A DNA stretch of 64,000 bases. Origin: Chrysaora quinquecirrha (taxonomy: Eukaryota > Cnidaria > Scyphozoa > Semaeostomeae > Pelagiidae). Both the position numbers and the translations under genes were made by a program. Shown in pieces: positions 25,872 through 39,300 of the stretch; within the stretch, counting starts at the first letter, position 1; each line of letters starts with the position of its first letter. The stretch lies in assembly GCA_014526335.1 (NCBI GenBank), contig JACTAT010000013.1, positions 2,949,987 to 3,013,986 on the forward strand, given 5' to 3'. The notes beneath the pieces are model-generated. The model was not told where the DNA came from and ran no database searches. It worked only from the letters and a program-made list of their open reading frames with translations.

Positions 25872-28800
25872 CTACCTCAATTCGAATTTCAAGTCAATCA
25901 AAGCTAATCTCAATGCATTCTGAAGTTCAACAGTCTCTTTATGGGAAAGAGGTCCATCACAACGGCTGTATATCAGACGATAACAGTAACTTAGTGAGTT
26001 CGTCTCCTCGTGTCGAAGAATTCGTAACAGACGAACGCTGTGTACCATTCCCTTCGTCAGAAATCGTATCGCCGTGAACAACAACTTCTCGGATGCAGAA
26101 TCCGTTATCCAGAAACAAAGATCATGACGATAGCAAAGTGGATAAAGAATGCTTGGTGCTGATTCTTTGTAATCAAATCGACGATTCGCCTGAAAAAATG
26201 AGAATCTGTTTCAGTCGACGTTCGCTAAACTGATTAAATATGTTGATCTTGAGTCTGAGTGCAGGATGACGCATTCGCTATCTCGAATCCTCAGGGAAGA
26301 TTAACATATCTGTTAAACAGCGAATGTTCGAGCGAGATAGCGGTTCTAATTTGCATATAGATTTTGTTGACAAGAGCAAATGAAGATTCGTTCGAGAAAG
26401 CGATATTTCAGATAGCGAGCATTCGAGTTAGCGGATGTCAAATGCATTTCAAGATTGCAATGATCAGAGGAAAGTCTTTGAACAGATATAAAAGCTTTCG
26501 TCGTCTCATTTGAAACGAAGAAACAGAGCGAGTGTCAGACGGAGAAAAAGACTCGCCATTATGGTCATTGTGGAACGATCGTGGAATGGGGTCGAGCATG
26601 TGGAATCTTGAAAGTAAAAATTGAATGACTTTGTTAAGATCTGTTTTCAATAAGGATCACTATCCATCCCTTGCGATTATCTTACGGCATTAAACTACCT
26701 AATGGAAGAGAACGAATCAAGACCGTTTTCCACGATATCATGAATATTGTGATAACACTGCACGTCAAACAGATCGCAATAGAATCGTAAAACCTGGTTT
26801 ACATTGAAAGCAACGCTCCGAACTGCATGATTATCACACAATTGTCAGATTCAGAATCGCCCAATTGTCGAAGATCGTCAACACAAAAGGGAACCATTTG
26901 GTCGTAGCAATCGCTGAAATCGAAATTGTCGTGGTTGCGGAATCGCAAAAGTAGGAATACGTTGATTTAAGAATTCTGGAAGTTGAATCCATTCCTGCTT
27001 TCTAGATTCCATGATCAAGACTCCGCGATCGATAGACGGTAATCTTACGATGACAGCGATAAACCGATTTCATTTCCATTTCCGAACCAACTGGCAGAGA
27101 AAAAGTATTTGTTAATGAGACTTCTCCTTAAAATACGGTATAGTATGTCTAGCTACCTCCGACACTTACCAATTGATTTTGCAGTTCTTTGAGATATAAG
27201 TTATCTGTGGACCACAACTGCCTGATGTCTTCAACTTTCAGTAGCTTCATACATAGCTGATCAATATGAAAAACAACAGCGTAATATTGACTCTGCTCAT
27301 CAGAACAATTTTGTAGTCTCACAGTGCCACACTTTGCAACAATGACATCATCAATACAAATTTCAATGACTTTTTCTTGCTTCTCGAGGCAACTGGTAAA
27401 ACTTTGCTGTGTATTCTTAAAATACTCTGTTTCTCTATCGCTTAAAACATAGTCGTTGTAACGCAAGTTTCTATACTTCAAAACTGGCTCATTCACTTGA
27501 CTTGATTCTTGAATTCTGGGCCCAAGGTCCATGTTCTCTTGACTTGATATGGTGACATCTGGGAGAAACTTTAACCAGATATTTGCATCTATTTTAGTAA
27601 GGAAGTACGGGATGGTAGATGGATAATAATGATTAACTCCCAAAGATGATGAGTTATCCGATGATGAATTGAAAGAAGAGCTTCCTTTTGAAGTTTTGAT
27701 GTTTTTATTTGTAATATCCTCTATCAAGTTTGAAATTCTTTCCACTAAACAACTCAAAGAATCAGACGAAGTTTTTGGAACAACTAAACCAAGCTCACTA
27801 TAAATAGGATATGACTTTGGAGATATATCAACGGCAGGGTTTATGAATGTTTCAGTGAAAAAGAATGGTGGACTTGAATTTTTTACCCTGCTACTTAATG
27901 CTTCTTTTGCATTCCAGTCCTCTGTTGAGCAAAAAACCATTGATTTTTGATCATTTCTTGGATAAAATACTTCATGATTTTTGAGCAGAATTTAAGATCT
28001 TGGAAGTCCTCTTCTAAGTTTTGGTGATCAGTTTCACAAGAGGTCTTTTCTTGGCCGACAGCTAGCAAGAGATCAGTGTCTAATTTACTTGTTAAAAGAG
28101 CTATCATTTCATGCAATGGGTGACTATCACTAGTGTATGGATTTTCTGATCTAAGCCTTTCTTCAAAATATTTTTCAGCTGTTTTTATCAATGATTTGGG
28201 ATCTCTGAGTCCAGTTCTGTCAACTGCAGTTGGCATCTCAATCTTCTCTTTCAAGACAAAGACATGAGTAAGAGAACCTTCTTTGTGAAACCCTTTCCCC
28301 AGTTGACCTCGATACCCAGCAGTTGTATATGCTGTGATATTTTCAATACCAAAGGGTTTGATTTCAGTAAGAACAAACCCTGCTTTTGAAGCTTGCGTAG
28401 CCACCTGCCATGAGTTACCATACCCCTTTCTCCCCGAGTCACACGGTGTTCCACCTTGACCTTTGCAGAGGCTAACATAAACCCTACCATCATACTCGAC
28501 AGACAAAGCTGCACTTTCAAAGAAATCTGATAATAATTTCCTGCAGGAATTTATATTAGATTTGCCTCCAACGTGGGGAAATTAAAGATTATTTTACTGA
28601 ATTTGATTTTGAAATGCTCATTGATTTTTGTGGCATCGATTCCATGAAAAACTTTCACCTGATCCAATTTTTCCAGACTCAGTACGTTCATCCATGAATC
28701 TTCATCTTGTTTTATGACAGATTCACTGTCATAAGAAGTGGCATAGACTGAGCAGAGGGGGTTCTTCCTGGTCGTACTGGCCTTCTTGTCAGAACTTTCT

Positions 28801-28910
28801 AAATTTATCTCCTCTGTAAAAGCTTTCTCTTCTTCTGATAGCAATAAACTTTTGGCAAATGCAAGGGAAAATGAGAAATTACCATCTCCTACAATCAAAA
28901 TACTATCCAT
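25872..28910 (-). CDS. FDXACB1: Ferredoxin-fold anticodon-binding domain protein 1 (BMT5-like methyltransferase + FDX-ACB)
   Basis: Exons 27170-28910 and 25872-26189, joined in phase 0 at donor GTAAGT and acceptor TTTTTTCAG. The N-terminus has the BMT5/DUF2431 SAM-binding motif VGDGNFSFSLAFAKS (residues 6-20), later FPHVGGK and LCKGQGGTPCDSGRKG; relatives methylate uridine N3 in large-subunit rRNA. The last exon is a typical FDX-ACB domain (LYPLCYRHDLCFWI, then SLSYCYRLIYSRCDGPLS), as at the C-terminus of mitochondrial PheRS. The substrate of the animal fusion protein is not established. Two frame breaks lie in exon 1: the G run 28575-28578 (restoring PHVGG) and the A run 27931-27936. Each needs one extra base. 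The domain order fits the family. It is divergent from NAXD, 255 bp upstream. Confidence 0.9.
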
Positions 28911-29165
28911 TTAAGAATGCAAATCGTTAATTGAATTCAGAATTCAGGTCTTATTGGTCAAAGACAGAAAGACAACATCATAAAATTTAAAACCATGTTG
29001 AAAAGTCGCCATCTTAGTCTCGCATTCAAGATTCGAAACGAGACTATTCCAATAGAGCAGCATGATAAAAACAATAAGAAATCATGAAATTATTTCTTTC
29101 GGAGGGTTGGTGCAGCTTACAAAGACACGAGAAGTAACCTGCAATTGTTTTCTGGTCATGAGCAA
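28911..29165. promoter_or_regulatory. Shared bidirectional promoter interval FDXACB1 / NAXD
   Basis: Only 255 bp separate the ATG of FDXACB1 (minus) from the ATG of NAXD (plus), so both promoters and 5' UTRs must fit here unless upstream exons exist. No TATA box or other core element could be assigned. The role is inferred from geometry alone. Confidence 0.5.
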
Positions 29166-32100
29166 ATGAAGATTCGATTAAGCTTGGCAAGAAGATTCTT
29201 AGCATCAGTAAATAACAGAAAAATGTCTGATACTGCTAAACGGATCGAAATACCCAGAAGGGAAAGTATGAGGGAACTCATTCCAGAATTGTCCCATAAT
29301 GCTCACAAAGGGCAAGCAGGGAGAATTGGAACAATCGGAGGCAGTAAAGAGTATGTCTGTTGTCTGTGTATGATCTCTATAGCTAGATACCAATCTATCT
29401 CACAATTCTTGCCTAATAGAAATATCGCAGGAAAAGCTCCTTCTAAATACTAAATAGTTCGAGATCTGATAGTCTTAGTTGGGAGATCGACTTGTTGACT
29501 CTAGGGTGTGATAGCTAAGTGCGTTACTCCATTGAATCTCTCTATCTCTTGGCACTCCAGTACGTTTCCGTACGTTTCAGAATATGTGAAAGGTTGCTTG
29601 CTTAATGCCTATTACGAAACTTACTTAATTGGAATTGATAGCCCCAGAAAAGCTAAATAAAAGCAGTGGAACAATGGAAGATCAGATGGTACTGGTGTAG
29701 CTACGAATTAATTAGATCCAAGTTCCGTAAAACCCCAGGCAAAACATTCTGAAACACATTTCCAAAATTAAGCATGTTTAATTGATGTTTACCCTGAGGA
29801 ATTTTAAATTTAGACTACTTCCAAGCAGAGACGGATTTCTGAAAAGCTTCCTTAAGCCCCTAAATCTTTCGCTGTGTAAGTGTATTGAGCGTCCTCTCTA
29901 AGAATTCTTTAAGTATATTCTTTGTACCGACGTATTTTTCCTCCGCTGGTCCGGCTTCTATGGTGAACGAAAATTAGTGCGTTACAGCTTATGTCTGGCA
30001 CAGCAAAAACGTAAAAATGTTGCAGCATAAATATGGTCCTAAGATTAATTAGATTAGTCATTCATTGCATACATCTTTTGCCATACACATATTACCTTTA
30101 TTGGTGTCGTTCTGACGAGAAATACGGCCCCACCTTAAAATTGGGTTTCTCAATTGTGCCCTTTAATAAATGACTAGCCCCTTTGTTGTCTTAGTTCAAA
30201 AGTGATATTTGAGCAATTTTTACGATGATTTCTGATCGATCGTCTCCGCTGCCCCGAGCTGCGTTTCTATTAATTTTCTCTTGGATCAGAAGAGTCGCAA
30301 CGATTGCAAGATAAGCTGAACAACTCAGTTCAGCTTTGTATAGTGCTTGATTCACTGTTGTAAGGATTGACAACAGATCTTAAGTGAGACTAAGCATGCA
30401 TAAGAAAATCGGGAAATCAGCTCAACAAACAGTCACAATATTTGATTTGTGTTTCAGGTACACTGGAGCACCGTACTTTGCAGCAATGACCGCTTTACGC
30501 CTGGTAAGTTTTATGTTAGATACTCTGTCTGATATTCTTAAAAACATCATTTCGTGTTATTATCTTCTTCTTTAACTCGATTACATTTCTGATGAAGCAA
30601 ATTCTTTGGCTTTTTCACTTGAAGTCACTCGATTTGACTTAAAGCCAAGCCTTTGTCGACATTGTGCAAAGTCAGAGCTAGTTGGCGATTGCTAATCGGC
30701 GATTTTTAGGAACTAATTTATCGCAACTGACCTGTCGATATAAGCGATCTGGCAACTAATTGCCAACTTGTTCCTATTTGACGACGACTAGTCGGCGCAC
30801 AGCTTCAGAAAGTTGGGAATGTTCTGCTTCTGCGATTGATTGACAAGTACCTCCCGTCAGGTCAGTCGCAGTCGACCTGAGTTCTCTTGCGACCGCGATC
30901 AACTGTATCCTATAATTCTTACTAGTTGTGGACATGTTGACAAAAGTTAGCAGTTGCAACTATTTAGCTTAGTTCTATCGTACGTAGGTCGACAGAAGCC
31001 TGGCTTAACAGATTCGACAATGTGAAACAAGAAGGTCCAACGCAATCGGCTTTCACTGAAAATCAAAGCCAAACTGTTTGACTTCAGCCCTGTTGTCTGT
31101 GTCTTTGTATGTTTTTCAGATTTCTCCCGTCTTGTCCAATGGAAACGTTTTCAAACAATTCTCTATCTGAATGCTACATGATTGATATTCATGCACTTGA
31201 CGATCTATTTTACCTGTTTTTGAAATTCGTTGCTAATATCTATTTGCATTATCTGTTTAGGGAGCTGATCTGTCACATGTCTTCTGCACTGAGGCTGCTG
31301 GTATCCCAATAAAGACATACAGTCCTGACCTCATTGTACATCCAATGTTGTATGTATGGTATTTTTACTATATCAGGTTCCACAGCAAACTTTTTTTAAG
31401 ACACATTTCTCCACGAGCTGCATACAACAGTTTTCGAACAGTGACTACATGATTAGGGAACCAACGATGATTCCACCACTGAGCTAAAAAAGCTAATGCA
31501 AATATAAATTCTCAACGTCATAGCAACAACCCAAGGTTCTCGTTCCGCTTGGCTTTGTGTTCCGGCTTTGTTGTGCCTCCTTCAGTACCATGCATATTTT
31601 TCATAAAGAAGACACTAGCATAGATTTTTTCACAAGTCGCTTACCATAGGAGGGATAAGAAACGCAAGATTGCATGATTCCATTAATTCCATTAAGCTAA
31701 AAAGCCCAGTGAAATGGTCGATTAACTCTCCATGTCATACAGCAGCCTACACAGTTCTTCTTCCACTTTGTCCTTCGGCAATGCTAAGCCTTCTTCGGCA
31801 CAATAAACTTTTATATATGTTTTATATGGATCGAAAACACTGTAGGGTAATAGATAGATCTTTGTTGCCTTTCAAGGGACGGAGAAGACGCCGTTGAGCA
31901 AATGAAGTACTGGATGCCAAGGCTGCATGTTTTAGTGATTGGTCCAGGATTGGGTAGGGACGAGAAAGTTCTGGGAAACGTTAAGGTTGGTATACGAGTA
32001 CTGGCTACACTGCCGTTTGTAACTTTTCACAGCTGTCCTGGCTGAAAGCTTGCTTTTAATTCATATTATTCAGCCTTTTAATTTTTTAGGGAATCATATC

Positions 32101-35100
32101 TGTAATAAAGGAGCAGCAAAAACCAGTTGTGATAGATGGGGTAAGTATGATCTCGACGTCTTTTTATTTTTACTGTCGTTTTCCGGATAGCAGTATAATA
32201 CGGTAATATTAACACAGGCGGGAACACAGGCTTAGTGAAAGAAGTAGGGGGGCTCAGCTGGCATTGCCAAACCCTCGTTTTCATGTCTTTAGAATTTCTT
32301 TCACATTCCAATCAGGAGCGTATAAGTAGTAGATGCAAACAGCTCGAAGCTCGAAGCAGCTAATTTATAAAAGACATTGGTGACAGTACTTATGATACAT
32401 CTTAGTTTGGATTTGTTAATTTTCCTTGAAGTTCGCTGCAGCTTATGTTGTAACATTTTAAGTACTCATCTTGGCATTATGCTCTTTAAGGTAGTCGCAT
32501 GTCACCAATTAAAGCTGTGGCCAAACGGTCAAACGTTTCTTGCTTGGCAAGCAAATTTCAAATATTTGACCAACAATGTTTAATCGTTTGGTCAGGGCCC
32601 AACCCCGGGACCCAACTGTTTTCTCTATAGTTAGGCTTGGTGATGATCCACATGTCGACTTGCAAAAGCGTGCACAAACTTGCAAATCTTGTAAAACTTG
32701 ATAAAGTTCTTCTCTTTTTAGGATGGCCTTTTTCTGATAACTCGAGAGCCGAGCATAATTGCAAACTACCCTCATGCAATTCTCACGCCAAACGTAATAG
32801 AATACCAGCGCCTTTTTCAAGCTGTGGTGAGATTTTCAATTCACCTTTACTTGGTAATTCCCTCCAATTCCCTCCATTCTCTCCAAGTATGGCTTAGGCC
32901 CTATATACAGATTTACTGCGTGTCTACGTGCCCGCGTGTCTGTGTCTTTCTAGCCATCTCTGCTCGTACGATGATGATCCAATACGGTAACTTAGAAGCT
33001 CAAAGTCTCTATGCGACTGGTAGGTACGAGATTCGAAATAGATTGCTATTTGTGTGATAAAGTTTGAGGATAGGGGATGAGCACAAGATTATGGGTAGGA
33101 AGACCACGATGGGTAGTTAAACACCTACACCATCTAGTTCATGGTCCCCGAATTTTGATTTGTCGCTCCAGCAGAGCGATGAGCAATTTAAAAAAACAGC
33201 GACATACATATAGTGAGTCTAGTTGGTGGAACTTGTCATTGTACGTAGTAATAGAGAGAAGAATATGTAAGGAGATTACTGGAGATTAATGCCTGAACTG
33301 GAGGGGTTTTTCCATTGGATATGGATCTATATTCGATACGCAGGTTTATCGGAAAGGCGTGAACGGAAGCCTTACTTCTGTACTATGAAATGAATCGATA
33401 TAACATGTTTCCCTCTCACCTGAGATGGAGAGAACGCCTGACAAAGACAAGAAATCCGAAGAAATTGCCATGCTGAGCAGAAAGCTAGGTGGTGTTACCC
33501 TGGTTGAGAAAGGAGAGGTTGATATAATCACCAATGGCGATGTCGGTAAGTAGACAGATCAACATAGTTGTTTGAAATGATAAATAAGAGTCATATTTCG
33601 ATATTTCTATGCTAAAATTAAGGTCATATACAAAATATATCTTGGTGATGCGCACCTCGTGCTCCTGACTATGCTATTGTGGACAGGAAGCTATCATATA
33701 AACTGTTTTACCCCATTTACACGTCACAAAGTTATCAGGCTCGCTTTCCAGATAGCCTTTTAATTGTACAACAACCCTGATAATTTCTGTCGTGTAAGTA
33801 AACAGTCTATCTGAATAATTATCACGTTAAATCCAATCCACTTCAATATACTTCAGGGATTCTAAATCCAGATCGGAAAGATGCCCAAATTCTATCCGGA
33901 TACGCATCGGAAAAAACCCGTCCCGATAACGACCCTTAAACCCCAGACGCAGATCATGAGTTGGAACCTGATGAACCATATATTTTCTTTTCCACATTCA
34001 TCCATCTTTCATTCTTACCAATAGCTACATCCATTGCATCTCTGATTCATTACCCTTATCAATTTCAGTTTCACTTGCCGTATGACTACTGGTATTATTA
34101 TTTTTTATATGTTTTTGTTACTTAAATGCTCAATTTTGTTATTGTAGTTACAAATTCAACTGGCCAAGGCAGCCCAAGAAGATGTGGTGGCCAAGGGGAT
34201 ATATTAGCTGGTGCTATTGGTACTTTTGCAAACTGGGCTTTTCAAAAATCAAGGTATTTGATATAGCCCTTTTGGTCCTCTTTCTAAGCGTAGCCCTCCT
34301 TCAAGAATATCTGACTTAGCTGTTTAACTTCTTGACATAAAACTATTCGCTTATGTTTTCTTCTTGCTATTATACTATTTGGAAACCAAGAGTAGTCTAT
34401 TTACCCTATCTTTATATTAATACCTTCATCTAAAGGTTTAAGATTAACCAAATTTCGTCAATGACAACACTTATGTGGCAAAAAATTTCTTGTCAAGCAG
34501 ACTTACTTAAATCATGTTCAAACCATGAAAAACTTCAAAAACATTTTCTTCTGGCGCAACAAAAAATGTTTGACGAACAATGTTTTGCAACGTCACCAAA
34601 GAAGAACAATGTTTTGCAACGTCAACAAACGGAATTTATATTTTTTGACAAGCAAGTGTTAGATGTTTTAACAACGAGAAATGTGAAAGGCGAAAACGAT
34701 TTCTTGGAAATTGTGAGAGATTTCTTTCACAAAAATACGGTACATTTTCAAACATTGTTTACAAGATTTGCAACAATGACCCCTGCTTGAATCTCGGCTT
34801 GAATAGTCATCGACCAGTAGCAAACTTCATAGCATGGTTTATATCCATGGTTTATATTCATGTCTTTTTCAGATAATTTTAGGCCCTGACCAAACTATAA
34901 AACATTTTTTGTCAAACATTTGAAATTCGCTTCTCAAGTGAAATGCTTTGACGTTTGACCATGTCGTAAAACACTCTCATCCATGATGTTTAGGTTTCTG
35001 TAGCACTTTTTGTGATGTGGCCAAAGGTTTAAATACTGCTTGATAAGTAAATTTCAAGTTCTTAACAAACCATGTTTGATCGTTTTGCCAGGAGCGTTAC

Positions 35101-35318
35101 CTTGAAGTCGTTTTCAATTTAGTTCTTTTTATTTATTCAGCTTGTCAATTCCACCGACGATTATTAGTGCATATGCTGGTTGCACTATGGTTAAATATCT
35201 AAACAAAATAACATTTGATGAGTTTAAGATTGACAAGCCTGGTGATGCAGGAAGATCTATGGTAACTCAAGATATGATTAAAAACATTGCAAAATCAATG
35301 AACTTATTAACTTATTAA
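29166..35318 (+). CDS. NAXD: ATP-dependent (S)-NAD(P)H-hydrate dehydratase
   Basis: Repairs hydrated NADH/NADPH by ATP-dependent dehydration of the S epimer, working with the epimerase NAXE. Nine exons: 29166-29350, 30458-30503, 31261-31349, 31877-31985, 32090-32140, 32722-32826, 33425-33545, 34148-34253, 35141-35318; all phases match and no frameshift is needed. Motifs in order: [96 protein letters not shown] and a C-terminal [11 protein letters not shown]. The N-terminus ([17 protein letters not shown]) is basic and amphipathic, suggesting mitochondrial import; a second ATG at MSDTAKR could give a cytosolic form, as in other animals. The exon 4 donor is GTTGGT, a weak but GT site. Introns hold M1 and M4 elements and SINE copies. 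Confidence 0.97.
30640..30965 (+). mobile_element. M4 dispersed repeat
   Basis: Shares words such as GCTAATCGGCGATTTTTA, CAACTGACCTGTCGA and AGTCGGCGCACAG with the copy at 53800-54115, in opposite orientation. NAXD intron. Class unknown. Confidence 0.65.
31390..31515 (-). mobile_element. tRNA-derived SINE, family III
   Basis: Minus strand AGCTCAGTGGTGGAATCATC and GTATGCAGCTCGTGGAGAAA match family III. NAXD intron. Confidence 0.55.
31605..31745 (-). mobile_element. tRNA-derived SINE, family III
   Basis: Minus strand AATCATGCAATCTTGCG and GGTAAGCGACTTGTGAAAAA match family III. Adjacent to the copy at 31390-31515. Confidence 0.55.
32513..32600. mobile_element. M1 MITE, half copy
   Basis: Only one arm remains: GTGGCCAAACGGTCAAACG through AATCGTTTGGTCAGGGCC. 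NAXD intron. Confidence 0.72.
34460..34765. mobile_element. M1-related sequence, strongly diverged
   Basis: Repeats of AACAATGTTTTGCAACGTCA with CTTGTCAAGCAG resemble the M1 interior; the ends are not recognisable. NAXD intron. Confidence 0.45.
34883..35095. mobile_element. M1 palindromic MITE
   Basis: Left end AGGCCCTGACCAAACTATA; right end TTTGATCGTTTTGCCAGG. Ends 45 bp before the last NAXD exon. Confidence 0.75.
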
Positions 35319-36315
35319 CCAGACAGCAAATTTTTTTTGCCTGATAATACGTAATGATAGACATTTTGAAATTAGGACTTCAGCTTTATAGGGATAGGAG
35401 TCCTTCTATTTCTATGACCTAAAAGGCCCTAGCCAAACGAGCAAACATTGTTTGTCAAACATTTGAAATTTGCTTGTCAAGCAATGTTTGAACGTTTCGC
35501 CACGTCAAATAGCTTTGCATCACAAGTAGAAATAAGCCAAATTTTCAAAAATTTTTGCTTTGACGCGAGCAAAAATGTTTCACGAGTAATGTTTTGTGAC
35601 GTGGCCAAACAGTATATGATTGACAAGTAATGTTTGATTCTTTGGTCAGGGCCTTAGGCTTGAGTCCAGAAATTTATTCAACCTTCCATCTAACAAATAT
35701 ACACATAGCTACATCCCTTTTTGTAATATTTTACTGCAAACATTCACTTTCTTGTATCCTTTATATATGACCTATACATATATTATCACTCATCTTAACT
35801 AGCTTTGACGTTTTTTCTTTATTTGAATTTTTCAACCCCATTCCTTGTAAAATGAAGCATGAAGCTGCAGAGCCATCTCGGTTAAAAGGCACTGCGGCAT
35901 GCAAGCAGTAAACCGATGTCAACAAACACCAAAATAGGGGTCGAAGCATTGAAGCTGCAAGCCTATAATAGGCCCCATATACGGACATTAGCAAGAGTCA
36001 ACCGTCACTACGTTTTTGGTAAGTAGCTTTGTGGAATTCTCCCGCTCATTTACCAATCAAATTCGAATGATAATCCAACTCACTTTATATTAGTTTTTTG
36101 TCTGATAGATAAAACACGATTGAAGAATCATTCTGGAAGTTAACCATCACAACAGGTGCATTGTTTGAGCAGGCATTAATCATTTAAAATGAAAGTTTAG
36201 TTGCAGAGTAAAAGCTATTAATATTTTACTGTTTCGATTTTGTTAAAACATTTATTAAATTAAAAACACTCATTACTATATTTCAGATATTGGATCGCTT
36301 TTAGGAGGCTTCGAA
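35319..36315. other. Interval between NAXD and the channel gene
   Basis: NAXD 3' flank, one M1 copy and AT-rich DNA leading to the 5' end of the channel gene. No further gene seen. Confidence 0.5.
35424..35655. mobile_element. M1 palindromic MITE
   Basis: Left end GGCCCTAGCCAAACGAGCA; right end TTCTTTGGTCAGGGCC. Lies just downstream of NAXD. Confidence 0.8.
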
Positions 36316-39300
36316 ATGAATCCAATTGGCTCGTATCGATTTTTCATCTTTTTGTGTATTATTAGGTAAGTGCATAGTCATAAGCAAAGCATGTGTATGT
36401 TTATATGTATGCCCGTCATGAAAAAAACGAGCATATTTTATAAGGAATTGCGGGTAAGGGTCAGTATTAAAAATTCCTTAGCTAAGGGCTAAATTTGAGT
36501 ACTCGTCACTCCTTAATTTTCTTTAACTTTTTCTTTATGTTTTACTCTATCTGTTTAGAAATACAACTAGGGACAAGGAAAATAGGGTGGTAAATATGCC
36601 AAAATCAGAAGGTAGCCAAGCAAAAAGGAATAAACAGAAACAATCTGTGATCGTATTAGTGTTAGCCTGCACATTGTTTATACTCAGTGCATGTACTAGA
36701 ATACAAACACAAAAGCGAAAGTCGAATATTACAGATCTTTCATATTCCCATAGTCAATGATATTCCTATAGGTACTACAGCTAACAGAAACTACAGAGGA
36801 CCAAAAGTATTATAGAGTACTAGAAACATACTTGATTCGCGACTTAATTTTTCTGCTATCAGAATCAGCACTGCATTCTACATAACGTAGTTGTGATTTT
36901 AAAAGACTACAACTTTTGTGTGTCAAAAAAGTTTTTTAAATGGACAAAGGTTGACGTTCTAAAGTTTCAACATTTAACATTTACATTTCTTTAGCTTAAG
37001 ATGCAAAACGACTACTGGAAAAGTGATGAACACATCAGAGGCTCAACTTATCATGAAGAAACTCTTTTACAACAGACCTTACATTAATTCATCTATACCA
37101 GCTTATCCAGGTAACAAGCATATTTGTTTGCAAAGCTAAAACCAGTGGTGATTTCTCAGGGGGCGGAGCCCTAAAATTCCTTGTGTGTAGGGGAGGCTCA
37201 GGCCCCCCCCCAAAAATTTTCCATTTATCGTACTTTTGAAAATCTCCTGTTGTCCTATAGGTCACTAAAACATGCTTTAATTGCAAATATCTTCGCGTAG
37301 AGTGTACATTAATTGATATTTCATTTTTTCGTAGCATCTTTTTGAAGAGTTGTTTCGATTCCTGAAGGCTACATTGCTTGCGATACTCCTGATTTATGTT
37401 CTTTCCTTACCCTTCAACTTCCTATTTTCATGAACATTAAGACATTCTTAATTGCTCTTTAGAAAGTTTGGTTGCTTAAGCACTATTTATCATATTTTCA
37501 TCCGTTAAAGTATGGGTGGTCACAAGAAACCACACCCCTCCCATGACGTCATCGCTGGAGCCCCCCTCGTTGATTTTTTTAGAAATCACCACTGGCTAAA
37601 ACGTTTAAAACCCTTCAAGAACCTTATTGTTAATGGGTAGAATATCTAAGAGTATGAATTAACCAATGCTTCACAACTCATGTTTCAAGTCAACTCCCAT
37701 AAATCTGTTTTTGTACCTATATCAGACAAATTGGTTCCTGCGATAGAACTGCGATATGCACCTAGTTAAAAGATAACCAATATTTTGCGCTTTAATTTTT
37801 TGTTCTTAATTACAATGCATATGTGAAAACAAACTTTTTAATTTGCAGGGCATCCAGTCACTGTCGACCTCGAATTAAGAATCGATGATATGATGCCACT
37901 TGATTATTATTTCAACGTAAGTTTTGACTAAACAATAATTTGACACTTGAGCACTCGGTCCTCAGTCAAAGCCCCCTGTCTTAAGCAATGCCTCTCTTTC
38001 ATCGACCCAAAGCCTTTGCTATCTCTAGTAGTAGTAGGTAAGTTATATCGCCAATCTGATTGTCAAGTTAGCAGAAACTAGCTTTAGATAGTTGTATATA
38101 TGGTGATAATGGTATATCTAGCCCGATTTGATGCAAATATTATCACTAGCACTTGCTCACACTAAACTCCGAACCTTGCCATCGCCGCCAACCTTGCATC
38201 CCCGGAAAGCATCGCAAAGTTTAGAGAAACATTTGCATGCATTTGTTAGAGAGAAAGAGAAACACTCCCTGAGCTAAATATCTCCGGTGAAATACAAATT
38301 GAATAGTATAAGTCATCTAATTTCAATTTTTCCGCGTATGGGGACTCGAGTCTTGAACCAAACCTCATCCACGAAAGATCTGTACAAGCCTTTAATGAAT
38401 AAAAAAAACTGAGTGCAGACGTCGATGATTCCTTTGAGGTATTCAATGAGCATGGCATGATCATATATAAACTGACACTGATATTTATGTTTCTTGTAGC
38501 ATATCTTTTTGGATGGAGGACTTAAACTACATTGGATCGATGAAAGACTAAAATTCAACAGTTCGGTGCCAAATGCAACCATTGTATTGAGTGGTATCAG
38601 CGTACAAAGCATATGGTTACCAGATATATGGATGCCTGGAGAGAGAAAAAGTGACAGTCAATCCAAAGGGCTTGGCGGGTCAAGTGAGCTTTCCCTTCTG
38701 CAAATAAACACTAATGGTCAAGTTGAGTTTATCAGCAAGTACGTAGCAAAAACTATTTCAACCTCTAATGGAAAGAACATTGACGTTGCTAAATAGACCC
38801 TTGCCACCGACTGAATTGCCCTACTACTAAGTACCTTAAGACATTTCCTTTTGACGGAGGCTTGGTAGATCTCCATATAAGCGTTCTTTTGTGACTTCCC
38901 TAAAATGATCTACTCACTTCAACATACACTTATTACATTCGTCGTAGTCTACGCTCCTCCACACCCCACCACTCCGCTCCACACTGTGAAAAAACAGCAT
39001 TTATGCGGTTGTTGTTGCTGTTGTTAGTAGCTGTTTCCGAAAGAGTGGGAGGAATGTGATAAGTCTACTCACTTCATACTTTCATTTAGTGCATTCTTTT
39101 GTAGAATCAGCGCCAATATATTTTGCCCAATGAACTATTCAATATTTCCGTTTGATGAACAAGTCTGTGAGCTGAATTTTGAGTCATGTAAGTTCTTACA
39201 GATATTAACTGAGTTTAAACCTAAGACCGTCTTTACACTTAGAGAATAAGATACAGATCCAAAAGATCCGCACCTTTCGGGTACGACATAGGAGCGATTT

